DNA of 64,000 nt from Vicinamibacteraceae bacterium (GCA_011525805.1 WYBR01000090.1:37121-101120), one strand, 5' to 3'; counted from the stretch's first letter, positions 30,136-39,288 are shown. Numbers and translations are program-made. The notes: a model not told the origin generated them from the sequence alone.

Positions 30136-31545
30136 ATGACCAACAGGAACATTCACGACGGCGAGCGATCGTGCAGGCCGAACATCCTCGCACTGTGCGT
30201 TCTGCTGTGCTCTTTCCAATCGGCGCTCGCACAGCCGGACTATCGCTATGCGCTGTTCAATCTGGAGTCGATCGCGCCCGGTGAGCAGTTCAACTCGGCC
30301 CTTGGCATCGACTCCTCCGGCCGTGTGGCGGGGCTCGCCGCTGTCGGGCCGAGCTCGTATCACGCCGCAATGTGGAACCTGGACGGCTCGGTGAACGATC
30401 TGGGGACACTGGGAGGAGACAACAGCCACGCCGACGACATCAACGAACTGGGCGATCTGGTTGGATGGGCCAACCACGAACCCGGCGGGAGCGCGTTCCG
30501 TCACCGCGCGGTCCTCTGGCGAAGCGGCCAGATCATCGACCTTGGCACACTTGGGGGCGTGGATAGCGAGGCCGAGGCGATCAACAACCTTGGACAGATC
30601 GTTGGAGCGGCGGACTACGATCCCAAAAGTGGCGTTGGCGAACCGTTCATCTGGGAGAACGGTGTCATGCGCGCTTTGGCCAATATTGGACGGCGCTCCG
30701 GCGAGGCGTATGACATCAACGATCAGAGGCAGATCGTCGGGACGTTGTGGACGACGGACAATCTCTACCAGCGTCCCATCCTCTGGGAGAACGATGTTCC
30801 CATCAACCTGCCCGACCTCGGCAGGAGTCCGAGCGCGGCGCTCGCCATCAACGAACTTGGCCAGATCGTCGGGCAGTCCAAGACGCAGCGGGAAGATACG
30901 CACGCCTGCATCTGGATCGATCGCCAGATCATCGATCTTCACACACCCGGATACGGCCAGAGCAGTTCTGCCTGGGGCATCAACAACGTCGGCCAGGTGG
31001 TCGGATGGGTCGGGAGTTCCGGTCTGAATCCTCAGGCGTTCATCCGCAATCCCGGCGAACCCATGAGACTCCTGATTGACCTCTCGCCGCCGAGACTGCG
31101 GGAGAGCTGGCGCCTCCAGGTCTCTCAAGGCGTCAATGACGCGGGGCAGGTCGTCGCCTACGGCATCATCAACGGACATCCGTTGACGCCGTATGCCTTC
31201 CTGCTCTCGCCGGTCACCCCGACCATGTCTCTCGGCGCGCCCTCACCCGGCACTGCGGGTGTGGCCAACACTATCACCGTCACCAACGCGACGCCCGGCG
31301 CGCGCGTGACCTTCCTCTACTCAAGATTCGGCGGCGGGGAGCGCATCCCCGGCTGCGACCTCCAGCAGAACGCGCTGCAACTCGACAGCCCGACGGTCAT
31401 CGGCACGGCCATCGCTGACCAGAACGGCGTCGCCACCATCACCCGCACCGTCCCGCCGATCGCGCGCGGCCAGACCATCCTCTTCCAGGCCGTGGTCCAG
31501 AACGAGTGCGCCATCAGCCAGTTGGTGGTGTTCAGATTCGAGTAA
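30136..31545 (+). CDS. Secreted HAF-repeat protein with C-terminal beta-sandwich domain, 469 aa
   Basis: The signal peptide (LALCVLLCSFQSALAQP) is followed by seven or eight HAF-type repeats, each about 45-50 residues long (SALGIDSSGRVAGLA, ADDINELGDLVGWA, AEAINNLGQIVGAA, SSAWGINNVGQVVGWV). The last about 110 residues form a separate domain (TMSLGAPSPGTAGVANTITV to AISQLVVFRFE) also found at the end of the protein at 62229. HAF repeats form beta-propeller-like surface proteins of unknown role. ATG 30136 gives a proper signal peptide; an in-frame TTG at 30112 is possible. Confidence 0.85.
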   Translation: MTNRNIHDGERSCRPNILALCVLLCSFQSALAQPDYRYALFNLESIAPGEQFNSALGIDSSGRVAGLAAVGPSSYHAAMWNLDGSVNDLGTLGGDNSHADDINELGDLVGWANHEPGGSAFRHRAVLWRSGQIIDLGTLGGVDSEAEAINNLGQIVGAADYDPKSGVGEPFIWENGVMRALANIGRRSGEAYDINDQRQIVGTLWTTDNLYQRPILWENDVPINLPDLGRSPSAALAINELGQIVGQSKTQREDTHACIWIDRQIIDLHTPGYGQSSSAWGINNVGQVVGWVGSSGLNPQAFIRNPGEPMRLLIDLSPPRLRESWRLQVSQGVNDAGQVVAYGIINGHPLTPYAFLLSPVTPTMSLGAPSPGTAGVANTITVTNATPGARVTFLYSRFGGGERIPGCDLQQNALQLDSPTVIGTAIADQNGVATITRTVPPIARGQTILFQAVVQNECAISQLVVFRFE

Positions 31546-31749
31546 CGAGCCGCGCGTGTGAGCAAGCGGATCTTCACCACAAAGTCACGAAGGCACGAAG
31601 AGAGGCATCAAGGCATCGAGGCATCAAGGGATAAAGGCATCGAGGGACCGAGGCATCAGACCATCGACGGTGCCGCCTGCGAAGTCAGCCCGCCGGCGTG
31701 GACGCTCTTCATGGATCGGTAGGACTCGGGCCGCGACGAAATCGTCGGC
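31546..31749. repeat. CACAAAGTCACGAAGG element with AGGCATCGAGGCATCAAGG repeats
   Basis: At about 31573 the element reads TTCACCACAAAGTCACGAAG. From about 31602 to 31665 a 7-10-base unit AGGCATC(A/G) recurs about seven times (AGGCATCAAGGCATCGAGGC). No gene is present. It belongs to the CCACAGAG-type intergenic repeats. Confidence 0.65.
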
Positions 31750-33783
31750 CTAGAAGCCGCTCTTGAGGGCGCTGAGGACGGTGGCGATGATGACGGCGGC
31801 GTCGAGGATCGGGCCGCGGGCCTGGGCGTAGGCGAGGTCGTACTCGACGTGATCGTGGATCGGTGCGTTACGGTGCGGGCTGATTTGCCACAGGCCGGTC
31901 AGGCCTGGCGGCACGAGCAGGCGCTGGCGCTGGTGCGGCGTATAGCGAGAGCAGATGAAGGGCATCTCCGGCCTCGGACCGACGAGCCGCATGTCGCCGC
32001 GCAGCACGTTGATGAGTTGCGGCAACTCGTCGATGCTCAGGCGGCGTATGAGGCGGCCGACGCGGGTGACGCGGACGTCGGCGCTCGTTGTCGGGCTCAC
32101 GCCGTACTTCGGCGCATCGACGCGCATCGAGCGGAACTTGTAGACGGTGAAGCGCCGGCCGCGGTGCCCGAGGCGCCGCTGGCGGAAGAAGACCGGACCG
32201 CCGTCCTCGAGCCGGATCAGCGCCGCCACGACCAGACCGATCGGCGCGAGGAAGCAAATGGCCGCGAGCGCGGCCAGGCGGTGCGCCAGGTCCATGAACA
32301 TCTCTCCCACGGGCGGGATGCGCCGCGGGCGGATCGTCTCATCGAGGTGGCGCAGCAGGAGGCAGTCGCTCGCGAAGATGAGGTCTTCGTAACTCTGGAG
32401 GCCGAGCAGGGACGACCGGGCGGACTTGGCGAGAATGAGGCAGGTGTGCCCCGCCTTGAGTTCCGCGATCACCTCGCTGCGCAGGTGCTTGGAGTTCAGC
32501 CCGATGCGGGAACGGCGGGCGCGCCGGCGGCCGAAGAGATCTTCACAATTCAGGAAGATGAACTGGGCCTTGCGGTAGTCCTCGTGCCGTCCGAACACGA
32601 CCACCTCGGGCAGTTCCTCCGCTTCGATCGTTCGCCGCCAGAAGGCGATCTGGAGGATGAGCAGCGCGCTCGTCGCGGCGACGGAAGCGATCACCGAGAC
32701 AACGCCGATGTCGAACACCCACGCCGCCGCCACGCTCAGCGCCAGAATCCTCGCGGCGATCCAGAGGGTGTCGGCGATCGGCTCGGCCATGCAGCGCATC
32801 GACCAGCCGCGGAGCATCCGGCCCTGCGTCACCATGCCGGTCCAGAGGATGACCGAGGCGATGAGCAGGCTCGCCGCGAGGAGCATTCGGCTCTGCGGTC
32901 CCGTGAGCAGCGGCACGATGTAAGGCAGGTGGCCCGCGAGGATGAGAATCAACGCCAGCCGGGAGCGGCGAAAGAGCGTCTTCTGCTCGCGGTGGATGCT
33001 CGCCAGCAGCAGCGGAATGGTCAGCAGCAGCGGCAGCAGGAGGGCGGGGTTTCCGATGACGGCCTGCGACAGCACCTCGTCGCGCACCACGCCGATGCGG
33101 ATCACCAGCAGCGCCAGGCCGATGTTGAGCATCAGCGTGCCGTAGTCCCCCATGTACGCCTTCGAACTCGGGCGCGAGTAGATGAAGAACCACAGGCTCA
33201 GGCCGCACAGCGAAAGCGCAAAGACCACGCCGGCTGGGTCGCCGAGTTGATCGCTGCCGACGGCGAGATTGAGAATGATCGCGGCGCAGGAGGAGAGAAT
33301 GAAGACGACCAGCGAGGCGAGTCCGTCGAGGAAGTTGAGCACCACGAGCAAGTTGAGCAGGCCGACGATGAGCAGCACGGTCGCCAGCCCGTCCATGATC
33401 GGATAGGCGCCGCCCGTAATCGGCAGGTGAATGCCCGCGAGGGCGATGAGGCCCGCCAGCGCGATCTGCACGAAGACCTTGACGGCGCGGCGGGCGGCGA
33501 AGCGCTCACCCGTCAGACCGAAGCCCAGCGCCAGGCTGATGATCGCCACGAACACGGCGTCGGCGCGGGCGAAGGTGCCCGCCCAGCCGAACACCATGAT
33601 GCCCACCGCGATCACGCAGAGCGTGAGGATGACCAGCGCCGGGTGCAGAGGGCGCCGCCAGCCCGACGGCTCCTGCCATTTGAGAATCAGCCGGCCGACA
33701 AGCGGACACAGCAAGCACGCGGCCGCAGCCACGGCGGCGGAAAGTTGAATTGATCCCAGGCCGGTCAAGACCTTCTCTCCCAA
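31750..33783 (-). CDS. Fusion of a degenerate WecA/MraY-like domain and a WbaP-like sugar-phosphate transferase
   Basis: 677 residues. Part 1 (residues 1-350) has ten or so membrane segments and polytopic phosphoglycosyl-transferase landmarks: GFGLTGERF (89-95, where relatives have LDD), NFLDGLASL (150-158, relatives NxxDGxDGL) and KAYMGDYGT (208-216). The metal-binding DD is lost. Part 2 (380-480) is a soluble Rossmann-like region. Part 3 (490-677) is a complete monotopic transferase: reentrant membrane helix, VYKFRSM, Asp585-Glu586 in RRLSIDELPQL, and VGPRPEMP. Part 3 would move a sugar-phosphate from a UDP-sugar to undecaprenyl phosphate to start exopolysaccharide or glycan assembly. Part 1 is probably a non-catalytic lipid-binding partner. 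Confidence 0.85.
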   Translation of the reverse strand: MGEKVLTGLGSIQLSAAVAAAACLLCPLVGRLILKWQEPSGWRRPLHPALVILTLCVIAVGIMVFGWAGTFARADAVFVAIISLALGFGLTGERFAARRAVKVFVQIALAGLIALAGIHLPITGGAYPIMDGLATVLLIVGLLNLLVVLNFLDGLASLVVFILSSCAAIILNLAVGSDQLGDPAGVVFALSLCGLSLWFFIYSRPSSKAYMGDYGTLMLNIGLALLVIRIGVVRDEVLSQAVIGNPALLLPLLLTIPLLLASIHREQKTLFRRSRLALILILAGHLPYIVPLLTGPQSRMLLAASLLIASVILWTGMVTQGRMLRGWSMRCMAEPIADTLWIAARILALSVAAAWVFDIGVVSVIASVAATSALLILQIAFWRRTIEAEELPEVVVFGRHEDYRKAQFIFLNCEDLFGRRRARRSRIGLNSKHLRSEVIAELKAGHTCLILAKSARSSLLGLQSYEDLIFASDCLLLRHLDETIRPRRIPPVGEMFMDLAHRLAALAAICFLAPIGLVVAALIRLEDGGPVFFRQRRLGHRGRRFTVYKFRSMRVDAPKYGVSPTTSADVRVTRVGRLIRRLSIDELPQLINVLRGDMRLVGPRPEMPFICSRYTPHQRQRLLVPPGLTGLWQISPHRNAPIHDHVEYDLAYAQARGPILDAAVIIATVLSALKSGF

Positions 33784-34092
33784 TCCCGCGACTCAGCGCA
33801 GCCTGGAACAGGAATGCGTCGCGCGCTGACAACGCCGGAACCGGCAACACCGCCGCGAGCAGAGGCTGCTTTGTGCGAGGATCGCCGAGTCGCGAGAATT
33901 TCCCCTCGGTACACATTATGCACCATGATGCCCGGAATGGAAGCGCCGACACGCGGTTTTTGCACGATCTTCCGTCTCCAGCCCCGACTTGGCGCCGCCT
34001 GCCCATCTTGGTCCGCCCCGCTCCCCGGATCGGGGAGCAGGAAAAGGACGGACACCCTGCGCTCCATGACGGCGACGATGCCGCCGGCGCCC
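33784..34092. other. Intergenic region between the transferase fusion and rpsA
   Basis: No convincing gene. A perfect inverted repeat GCTCCCCGgatCGGGGAGC lies at about 34019-34037, which could terminate a short upstream transcript. The promoter of rpsA follows at 34093. Confidence 0.5.
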
Positions 34093-34121
34093 GTGACGCC
34101 GGGTCTCGGCGGCGCTATGCT
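34093..34121 (+). promoter_or_regulatory. Candidate rpsA promoter (GTGACG - 17 - TATGCT)
   Basis: GTGACG at 34093-34098 and TATGCT at 34116-34121 are separated by 17 bases. A transcript from here would have a leader of about 95 bases carrying the hairpin CCTGAGTTTGTGGCTCAGG near 34151, a position where S1 leaders are often autoregulated. Confidence 0.45.
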
Positions 34122-34224
34122 ATTCGATTGTCCGTAGAGTGCGGTTTCACCTGAGTTTGTGGCTCAGGCCGCTTTCACTCCCGGACCACCACTTTGATAC
34201 GCTTTGTGCGGAAACGGTACCCTC

Positions 34225-35991
34225 ATGGTAGATCACAACCTCATCGGGGATCTGGCGCTCTCGGACGCTGAGACCAAGTCCATGCTGGACAGGGCCTTCG
34301 GCGCAGATGCCGGCGGGTTCGACATGGATACTCTGCTCGCGGAGCAGTTCTCGGACCTCACCCCGGGCTCCATCCTCAAGGGCCGAATCGTCGGCCTCGC
34401 CGGCGACAACGTCGTCGTCGAGATCGGGCTGAAGTCCGAAGGCCTCGTCCCCAAGACCGAGTTCGACGACCCCGAGGAAGTCCAAGTCGGCAAGCAGGTC
34501 GAGGTCCTCCTCGAATCCATCGAAGGCGAAGACGGCCTCGTCGTCCTCTCCAAGCGCAAGGCCGACCGCATTCGCGGCTGGGAGACCACCCTCGAACGGA
34601 CCAAGGAAGGCGACATCGTGGAGGGCAAGGTGCTCCGCCAGATCAAGGGCGGCCTGCTGGTGGACATCGGCGTTCCCGTCTTCCTTCCCGCCTCGCAGGT
34701 GGACGTGCGCCGGCCCAACGACATCAAGGACTTCCTCGGCAAGACGATCCGCGCCAAAGTCCTCAAGATCGACGAGCAGCGGCGCAACATCGTCATCAGC
34801 CGCCGCAAACTCATCGAGGAGGAGCGCGGCGAGGCGCGCGACCGCCTGCTCGCCAGCCTCACCGAGGGAGACATCGTCAAGGGCGTCGTCAAGAACATCG
34901 CCGACTTCGGCGTCTTCATCGACCTCGGCGGGATCGACGGACTGCTCCACATCACCGACATGTCCTGGGGACGCATCAACCACCCGAGCGAACTCGTCTC
35001 CATCGACCAGCAACTCGAGGTCAAGGTCCTCTCCATCGACCGCGAGAAAGAGAAGATCGCCCTGGGCCTCAAGCAGATGGAAGCCTCGCCCTGGGACGAC
35101 ATCGAGGACCGCTACCCCCTCAACAGCAAGGTCAAGGGCGCCGTCGTCAACATCGTCTCCTACGGCGCCTTCGTCAAACTCGAAGACGGCATCGAAGGGC
35201 TGGTCCACATTTCCGAAATGTCCTGGACCAAGCGCATCAACCATCCGAGCGAACTGCTCTCGGTGGGCGAGGAGATCGACGTGGTCGTCCTCAACATCAA
35301 CAAGAACAAGCAGGAGATCTCCCTGGGCATCAAGCAACTCCAGGTGAACCCGTGGGAGATCATGTCGCAGAAATACCCGGTGGGCACGATCGTCGAAGGC
35401 AAGGTCCGCAACCTCGCCAACTACGGCGCCTTCGTCGAGATCGAACCGGGCATCGACGGCCTGCTGCACGTCTCGGACATCTCCTGGACCAAGAAGATCG
35501 CCCATCCCAACGAAATCTTCAAGAAGGGCGACACGCTCAAGTGCGTCGTCCTCGAAGTGGACCAGGAGAAGCAGCGCGTCGCGCTGGGCATGAAGCAACT
35601 CACCGAAGACCCGTGGATCAGCGCCATCCCCAACGCCTACCAGCCCGGAATGGTCGTCAAGGGCAAGGTCACCAAGATCACCAACTTCGGCGTCTTCGTC
35701 GAACTCGAAGAAGACCTCGAGGGGCTGCTGCACATCTCCGAACTTTCCGACCAGAAGGTCGAGAACCCCCAGGACGTCGTCAAGCAGGGCGAAGAGGTCG
35801 AGGTCAAGATCCTCCGCGTCGACACCGACGACCGCAAGATCGGCCTCTCGCTCAAGCGGGCGCAGTGGGGCGACGCCAGCGGCCAGCCCGAGCCGGGCCA
35901 CGGCAAGCGCGACGCCGCGCCGCACGCCGGTCCGCGCCGCGGCGGAATGGACGAGCACGGCGCCCTCGGCACCGACAAGATCCAACTCTGA
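34225..35991 (+). CDS. rpsA: 30S ribosomal protein S1
   Basis: 588 residues with six S1 RNA-binding domains of about 75-85 residues from about residue 40 to 540. Typical strand patterns are GVFIDLGGIDGLLHITDMSW, AFVKLEDGIEGLVHISEMSW and GAFVEIEPGIDGLLHVSDIS. The last domains carry the standard S1 ribosomal signature, with a highly charged C-terminal tail (QWGDASGQPEPGHGKR). It binds mRNA at the 30S platform for initiation. Codons are strongly biased to GAC/AAG/CTC, as in a highly expressed gene. It is followed by a palindrome that may end transcription. ATG 34225 was chosen over an earlier in-frame start at 34204. Confidence 0.96.
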   Translation: MVDHNLIGDLALSDAETKSMLDRAFGADAGGFDMDTLLAEQFSDLTPGSILKGRIVGLAGDNVVVEIGLKSEGLVPKTEFDDPEEVQVGKQVEVLLESIEGEDGLVVLSKRKADRIRGWETTLERTKEGDIVEGKVLRQIKGGLLVDIGVPVFLPASQVDVRRPNDIKDFLGKTIRAKVLKIDEQRRNIVISRRKLIEEERGEARDRLLASLTEGDIVKGVVKNIADFGVFIDLGGIDGLLHITDMSWGRINHPSELVSIDQQLEVKVLSIDREKEKIALGLKQMEASPWDDIEDRYPLNSKVKGAVVNIVSYGAFVKLEDGIEGLVHISEMSWTKRINHPSELLSVGEEIDVVVLNINKNKQEISLGIKQLQVNPWEIMSQKYPVGTIVEGKVRNLANYGAFVEIEPGIDGLLHVSDISWTKKIAHPNEIFKKGDTLKCVVLEVDQEKQRVALGMKQLTEDPWISAIPNAYQPGMVVKGKVTKITNFGVFVELEEDLEGLLHISELSDQKVENPQDVVKQGEEVEVKILRVDTDDRKIGLSLKRAQWGDASGQPEPGHGKRDAAPHAGPRRGGMDEHGALGTDKIQL

Positions 35992-36027
35992 TCGCTGATT
36001 GATTCAACTTTTCGCTCGCACGCGCCG

Positions 36028-36054
36028 AAGCCCACGTTCAATGAACGTGGGCTT
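36028..36054. terminator. Perfect 13-bp palindrome (AAGCCCACGTTCA) after rpsA
   Basis: Two 13-base arms, AAGCCCACGTTCA and its complement, flank a single A. CTGCTT follows. It would terminate rpsA transcription. The same palindrome, with similar flanking bases, occurs inside thiC at 50325, so it is a repeat family rather than only a terminator. Confidence 0.8.
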
Positions 36055-36078
36055 CTGCTTGCGCGCATCAAGCACCTC

Positions 36079-36084
36079 TACAAT
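36079..36084 (+). promoter_or_regulatory. Putative -10 box (TACAAT) of the 255-aa gene
   Basis: TACAAT, CACCCC and ATG 36091 lie in a row, 25 bases past the rpsA palindrome. No Shine-Dalgarno is present. Confidence 0.5.
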
Positions 36085-36090
36085 CACCCC

Positions 36091-36858
36091 ATGCTCGACT
36101 ACTTTCGATTCCACGCCGACCTGCCGCACCCGCGTCCCGCCCGACCGACGTACGTCAAGCGCGCCCAGGGCAGCGGCTGGCCCGAGCACTGCCCGCCCAT
36201 CCGCGCCGCCAACGCCTTCGGCTGGGATGTGATCAACCCCTTCACCATGCGCTTCCTCCGCGATGGGAAGGGCCGCTGGGACATTGAAGAGGCCGTCGAA
36301 GTGGAATCCGATGTCGAGTTCACCGGCGGCGTGATCCCGCATCCGCAACTCAACGCTTGGTTCTGGGAGAAGGGCCAGCAGCGCCCGCACGTCATCAGCG
36401 ATGAGGTCTACGCGCAGATCCGCCATCAGGTGAAAGTCAGTACGTTTCTGTACCTGCGCACCGAACCGGAAGAGATGCTGCTCATCAAGTCCGTTCCGGC
36501 GACGCACGCTTCGACCCCGCATCGCGCCTGGTCGGTCATCGAAGCGCTCATCGAATGCGACTGGTACTTCCCGGCCCACCCGTGGCACGGCGTGATCGAA
36601 CTGCCTCGCATCGAAGAGTCGAAGATCGATGAGGTGGTGATCGAAAAGGGCGAGCCGCTCTTTCGCCTCATCCCCATCGCGCGGGCGCAGTACGAAGCGC
36701 GCGAGATGTCGCCCGATGACTTCGGCGAACTCTACGCGCGGGGCCAGCGCTGGCTCAGCACCCACGGCCGCGACAAGCAGCAGGGCGAAGTGATGATCAC
36801 CGGCGAGTTCGCGAAACAGCAGGAGTTGTCGCGCTTCGACGTCAAGCCGGCGAAGTGA
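36091..36858 (+). CDS. Hypothetical protein, DUF6065-like, 255 aa
   Basis: The 255-residue soluble protein contains PPIRAANAFGWDVINPF near residue 35 and HPWHGVIELPRIEESK near 165. The pattern of a conserved ANAxGWD segment followed by aromatic-rich strands resembles DUF6065, but I am not certain. No signal peptide, membrane segment or known catalytic motif is visible. The gene stands alone between rpsA and a repeat-rich stretch. Function unknown. Confidence 0.7.
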   Translation: MLDYFRFHADLPHPRPARPTYVKRAQGSGWPEHCPPIRAANAFGWDVINPFTMRFLRDGKGRWDIEEAVEVESDVEFTGGVIPHPQLNAWFWEKGQQRPHVISDEVYAQIRHQVKVSTFLYLRTEPEEMLLIKSVPATHASTPHRAWSVIEALIECDWYFPAHPWHGVIELPRIEESKIDEVVIEKGEPLFRLIPIARAQYEAREMSPDDFGELYARGQRWLSTHGRDKQQGEVMITGEFAKQQELSRFDVKPAK

Positions 36859-37318
36859 TCCGAGCGCCGCGAAGCGATGAACCGAGCCCCGACCGCCGGA
36901 CGGCCGTGAGCCTGGTCGGAGGGTGAGGGAGGGTCTTCGCCGAACGACTCAGCGCCCGTCGCGCTGACAGTTTGGCTTTCCACCACTCGTCGCTCCCCAC
37001 GCGCACGTCCAACACCCGTGCCTACGCGTGGGGCTCGGTTCCGAGCACCGCGAAGCGATGAACCGAGCCCCGACCGTGAGGGAGGGTCTTTGCCGCGTTC
37101 GCGCCATCGACGCGCCGAACGCGCATCGTCACCCGAAGCGAGCCCGAAGCGCCAGCAAGGGCTGCGGAGAGCAGCGACGCGAATGCCGCGTCCGAAACGA
37201 GCCCGAAGCGTCAGCGCGGCCAGGAAGGCCACGCACCTTCACTTCCTTTCGTCCTCGCTGGCGCTTCGGCCCGGCAATGTGCGCTGCATCCGATTCACGA
37301 TCGCGCGGTAATCATCCG
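36859..37318. repeat. Repeat-rich intergenic stretch, 460 bp
   Basis: A 36-base unit beginning CCGAGCGCCGCGAAGCGATG occurs at 36860-36895 and again at 37041-37076 with one mismatch. A TGAGGGAGGGTCTT(C/T)GCCG tail follows each copy. Further right, CGAGCCCGAAGCGCCAGCAA and GAGCCCGAAGCGTCAGCG occur at about 37138 and 37197; this type of CCCGAAGCG(C/T)CAGC repeat is widespread in planctomycete genomes as I recall. No real gene is seen. Confidence 0.65.
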
Positions 37319-38308
37319 CTACACCAGGTCCGGCCGCGGATGCGGGTGCATCCAGCGCTGCCAGAACATCATGAACGCGGGATCGTCAGCGCCGCGAAAG
37401 TACATGGTGTGCAACCCGGCCGGGCCGATCAGTTCCACAACAAATGTCGCGGCACGGGCCGATCCTATCCGGTAGAAATAGGCGCAGGAGTCCAGCACGC
37501 TCCAGCGCCGGTTGCGTGCGTCAATGAAGACTCCCATGCCCATGATGGGTGTGCTGGACTCGTAAAGAGAAACGCCGAATGCCTCGAGCGCAGTCGTTCC
37601 AAACATCCACGCGAGAGGTGCGGAGATGGCGACGCCGATCCAGTCACTTTGTGCGAGGGAACTAAATAGATGCCAAGTGAACAGAAGCGTAATCAGTACC
37701 CAGCACATCAGGCGCCAGGATCTCGCCTCCAGCAACTGGCGAAACGGCTCAGGTTCGACAAAGACGGCAGGTCGCTCAATCGATCGGACCGCGTCGATGA
37801 TCGAAGCATCGACGATCGTGATGGCGGATGGAACTCCTTCGTCCGCAAGGAACTGCTGAAACTCCCCACGTCCATGTCGCCTGGGAAGATTCGTCATCCA
37901 CGAATACCGGCACAATCCGCCGATCGTGGCGAAGGCGCCTTGCACGATCGCAGCAGGATCAGCCGTGCCGCCACTGCTTCTCGAGGCGTACCGCATGAGT
38001 GCATCGCGCCGCCACCTCATTCGGCGAACAATGCCCGGGCCGGACAGCAGCGAGCAGATGAGCGCTCCGGTCAGAACCACCGGCCAGAAGTAGGACGAAG
38101 CGCCGAGGTCCACGAACGACTCGAACAGGATCATGGCTCCGACGATCATGCACATCACCACCACGAACGATCGCGTCAGCCGCATGATCTCCACCCCATA
38201 GGCGAGCGACCACGAGCCAGCCGGCGACTCGACGACCACAATCGGCGGCGGCCCGACTGGCGACTGATGAGCCTGGTGATCGGATTCCGGAGCCGTTGCG
38301 TCGATCAT
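37319..38308 (-). CDS. Membrane protein, paralogue 1 of a tandem pair, 329 aa
   Basis: Four hydrophobic segments are visible (near residues 50-70, 75-95, 205-225 and 230-250). A soluble segment with GAFATIGGLCRYSWM and a C-terminal beta-rich domain (PIMGMGVFIDARNRRWSVLD) are flanked by a final WQRWMHPHPRPDLV shared letter-for-letter with the next gene. Its overall layout matches the protein at 38341, so the two are duplicates. No function is known. ATG 38308 starts just past the stop of the neighbour; longer upstream frames overlap the neighbour and are shadows. Confidence 0.82.
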   Translation of the reverse strand: MIDATAPESDHQAHQSPVGPPPIVVVESPAGSWSLAYGVEIMRLTRSFVVVMCMIVGAMILFESFVDLGASSYFWPVVLTGALICSLLSGPGIVRRMRWRRDALMRYASRSSGGTADPAAIVQGAFATIGGLCRYSWMTNLPRRHGRGEFQQFLADEGVPSAITIVDASIIDAVRSIERPAVFVEPEPFRQLLEARSWRLMCWVLITLLFTWHLFSSLAQSDWIGVAISAPLAWMFGTTALEAFGVSLYESSTPIMGMGVFIDARNRRWSVLDSCAYFYRIGSARAATFVVELIGPAGLHTMYFRGADDPAFMMFWQRWMHPHPRPDLV

Positions 38309-38340
38309 CACGCCAGCATTGTACCGACCGGCGATGGCCT

Positions 38341-39288
38341 CTACACCAGATCCGGCCGCGGATGCGGGTGCATCCAGCGCTGCCAGAACATGCGCAGGGC
38401 GGGGTCGTCGGGGCCGTGAAACTGCATGGCGTGGTAGCCATCGGGGCCGAGCAGCGCGAGGAAGATGGAGGATTGAAACCCGGCCTTCCACGGATAGAGA
38501 TACGCGACGGAATCGCGGACTGTCCAGCGCCTTCCCTTGCGATCTGAGAAGACGCCCATTCCCACGACGGGGGCACCCGCCTGCGCCACATGAATGCCCC
38601 ACGACTTGAGCAACTGGATCGCCACGGCCAGGCCCGCGGCTGCCATGATCGCGGAGATGACCCAGTCGCCGCGCAACGCGGCATTTACGAGGACCCACAC
38701 GGCGTACACGAGCAGGACGATCAGAAACCAGAACGTGCCCGATCGACGCGGCATTTCCGTCAGCAGGCGCTCCGGCTCGGCGAATGCGCCGTCAACCGGA
38801 ATGGCATTGAGCCGGTCAATCAACTCTGACTGGACAATGACCAGCGCCGGCGGCAGTCCCGCCTGACGGAGAGAATCCTGGAGCCGGCCTCGCCACTCGG
38901 GCAGCGGTCGGAGAGTACACCAGTGCAGCCGGCAGAGTCCACCGACTTCCAGCAGCGCCCCTCGCACGATATGCGACTCGTCCTGGGCGGCGACTTGCCT
39001 GATCGACTCTTCGTGGAATCTCCGATCGATGCGCCAGTCGCGCCGCCAGCGTGCGATGACGATTCCGAAAACCACCGCGAACACGATGATCTGGATGCCC
39101 AGCGCCAGCCATATCCCGGAGGAAAGGCCCCTCTCCCTCGCCAGCCCGGCCAGAATGAAGATCGCCGACACGACGGCCGGAGCCAAGATGATCATGCGCA
39201 CGCCGACGATGATTCCGTTGGCGTATGAAAAGGTCGTTGAGACGGCCGACTTCACGACGACGACCCGCGGCGGGCCAGGCCGCGACAT
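38341..39288 (-). CDS. Membrane protein, paralogue 2 of a tandem pair, 315 aa
   Basis: It has the same arrangement as the protein at 37319: N-terminal PPRVVVV, two membrane segments near 30-75, GALLEVGGLCRLHWCTL, two more membrane segments near 180-225, a PVVGMGVFSDRKGRRWTVRD segment and the MFWQRWMHPHPRPDLV end. It lies 32 bases upstream of the first copy on the same strand, so they are probably co-transcribed. ATG 39288 is favoured over 39450, which would add unstructured sequence. Function unknown. Confidence 0.82.
   Translation of the reverse strand: MSRPGPPRVVVVKSAVSTTFSYANGIIVGVRMIILAPAVVSAIFILAGLARERGLSSGIWLALGIQIIVFAVVFGIVIARWRRDWRIDRRFHEESIRQVAAQDESHIVRGALLEVGGLCRLHWCTLRPLPEWRGRLQDSLRQAGLPPALVIVQSELIDRLNAIPVDGAFAEPERLLTEMPRRSGTFWFLIVLLVYAVWVLVNAALRGDWVISAIMAAAGLAVAIQLLKSWGIHVAQAGAPVVGMGVFSDRKGRRWTVRDSVAYLYPWKAGFQSSIFLALLGPDGYHAMQFHGPDDPALRMFWQRWMHPHPRPDLV

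Noticed and set aside
31849..33753. A 634-codon open frame antisense to the transferase fusion
   Set aside because: Glu/Arg-rich low-complexity product; the sense frame has clear motifs and membrane segments.
34147..35985. A 612-codon open frame antisense to rpsA
   Set aside because: It is the complement of the repeated S1 domains and repeats in the same rhythm; no real protein.
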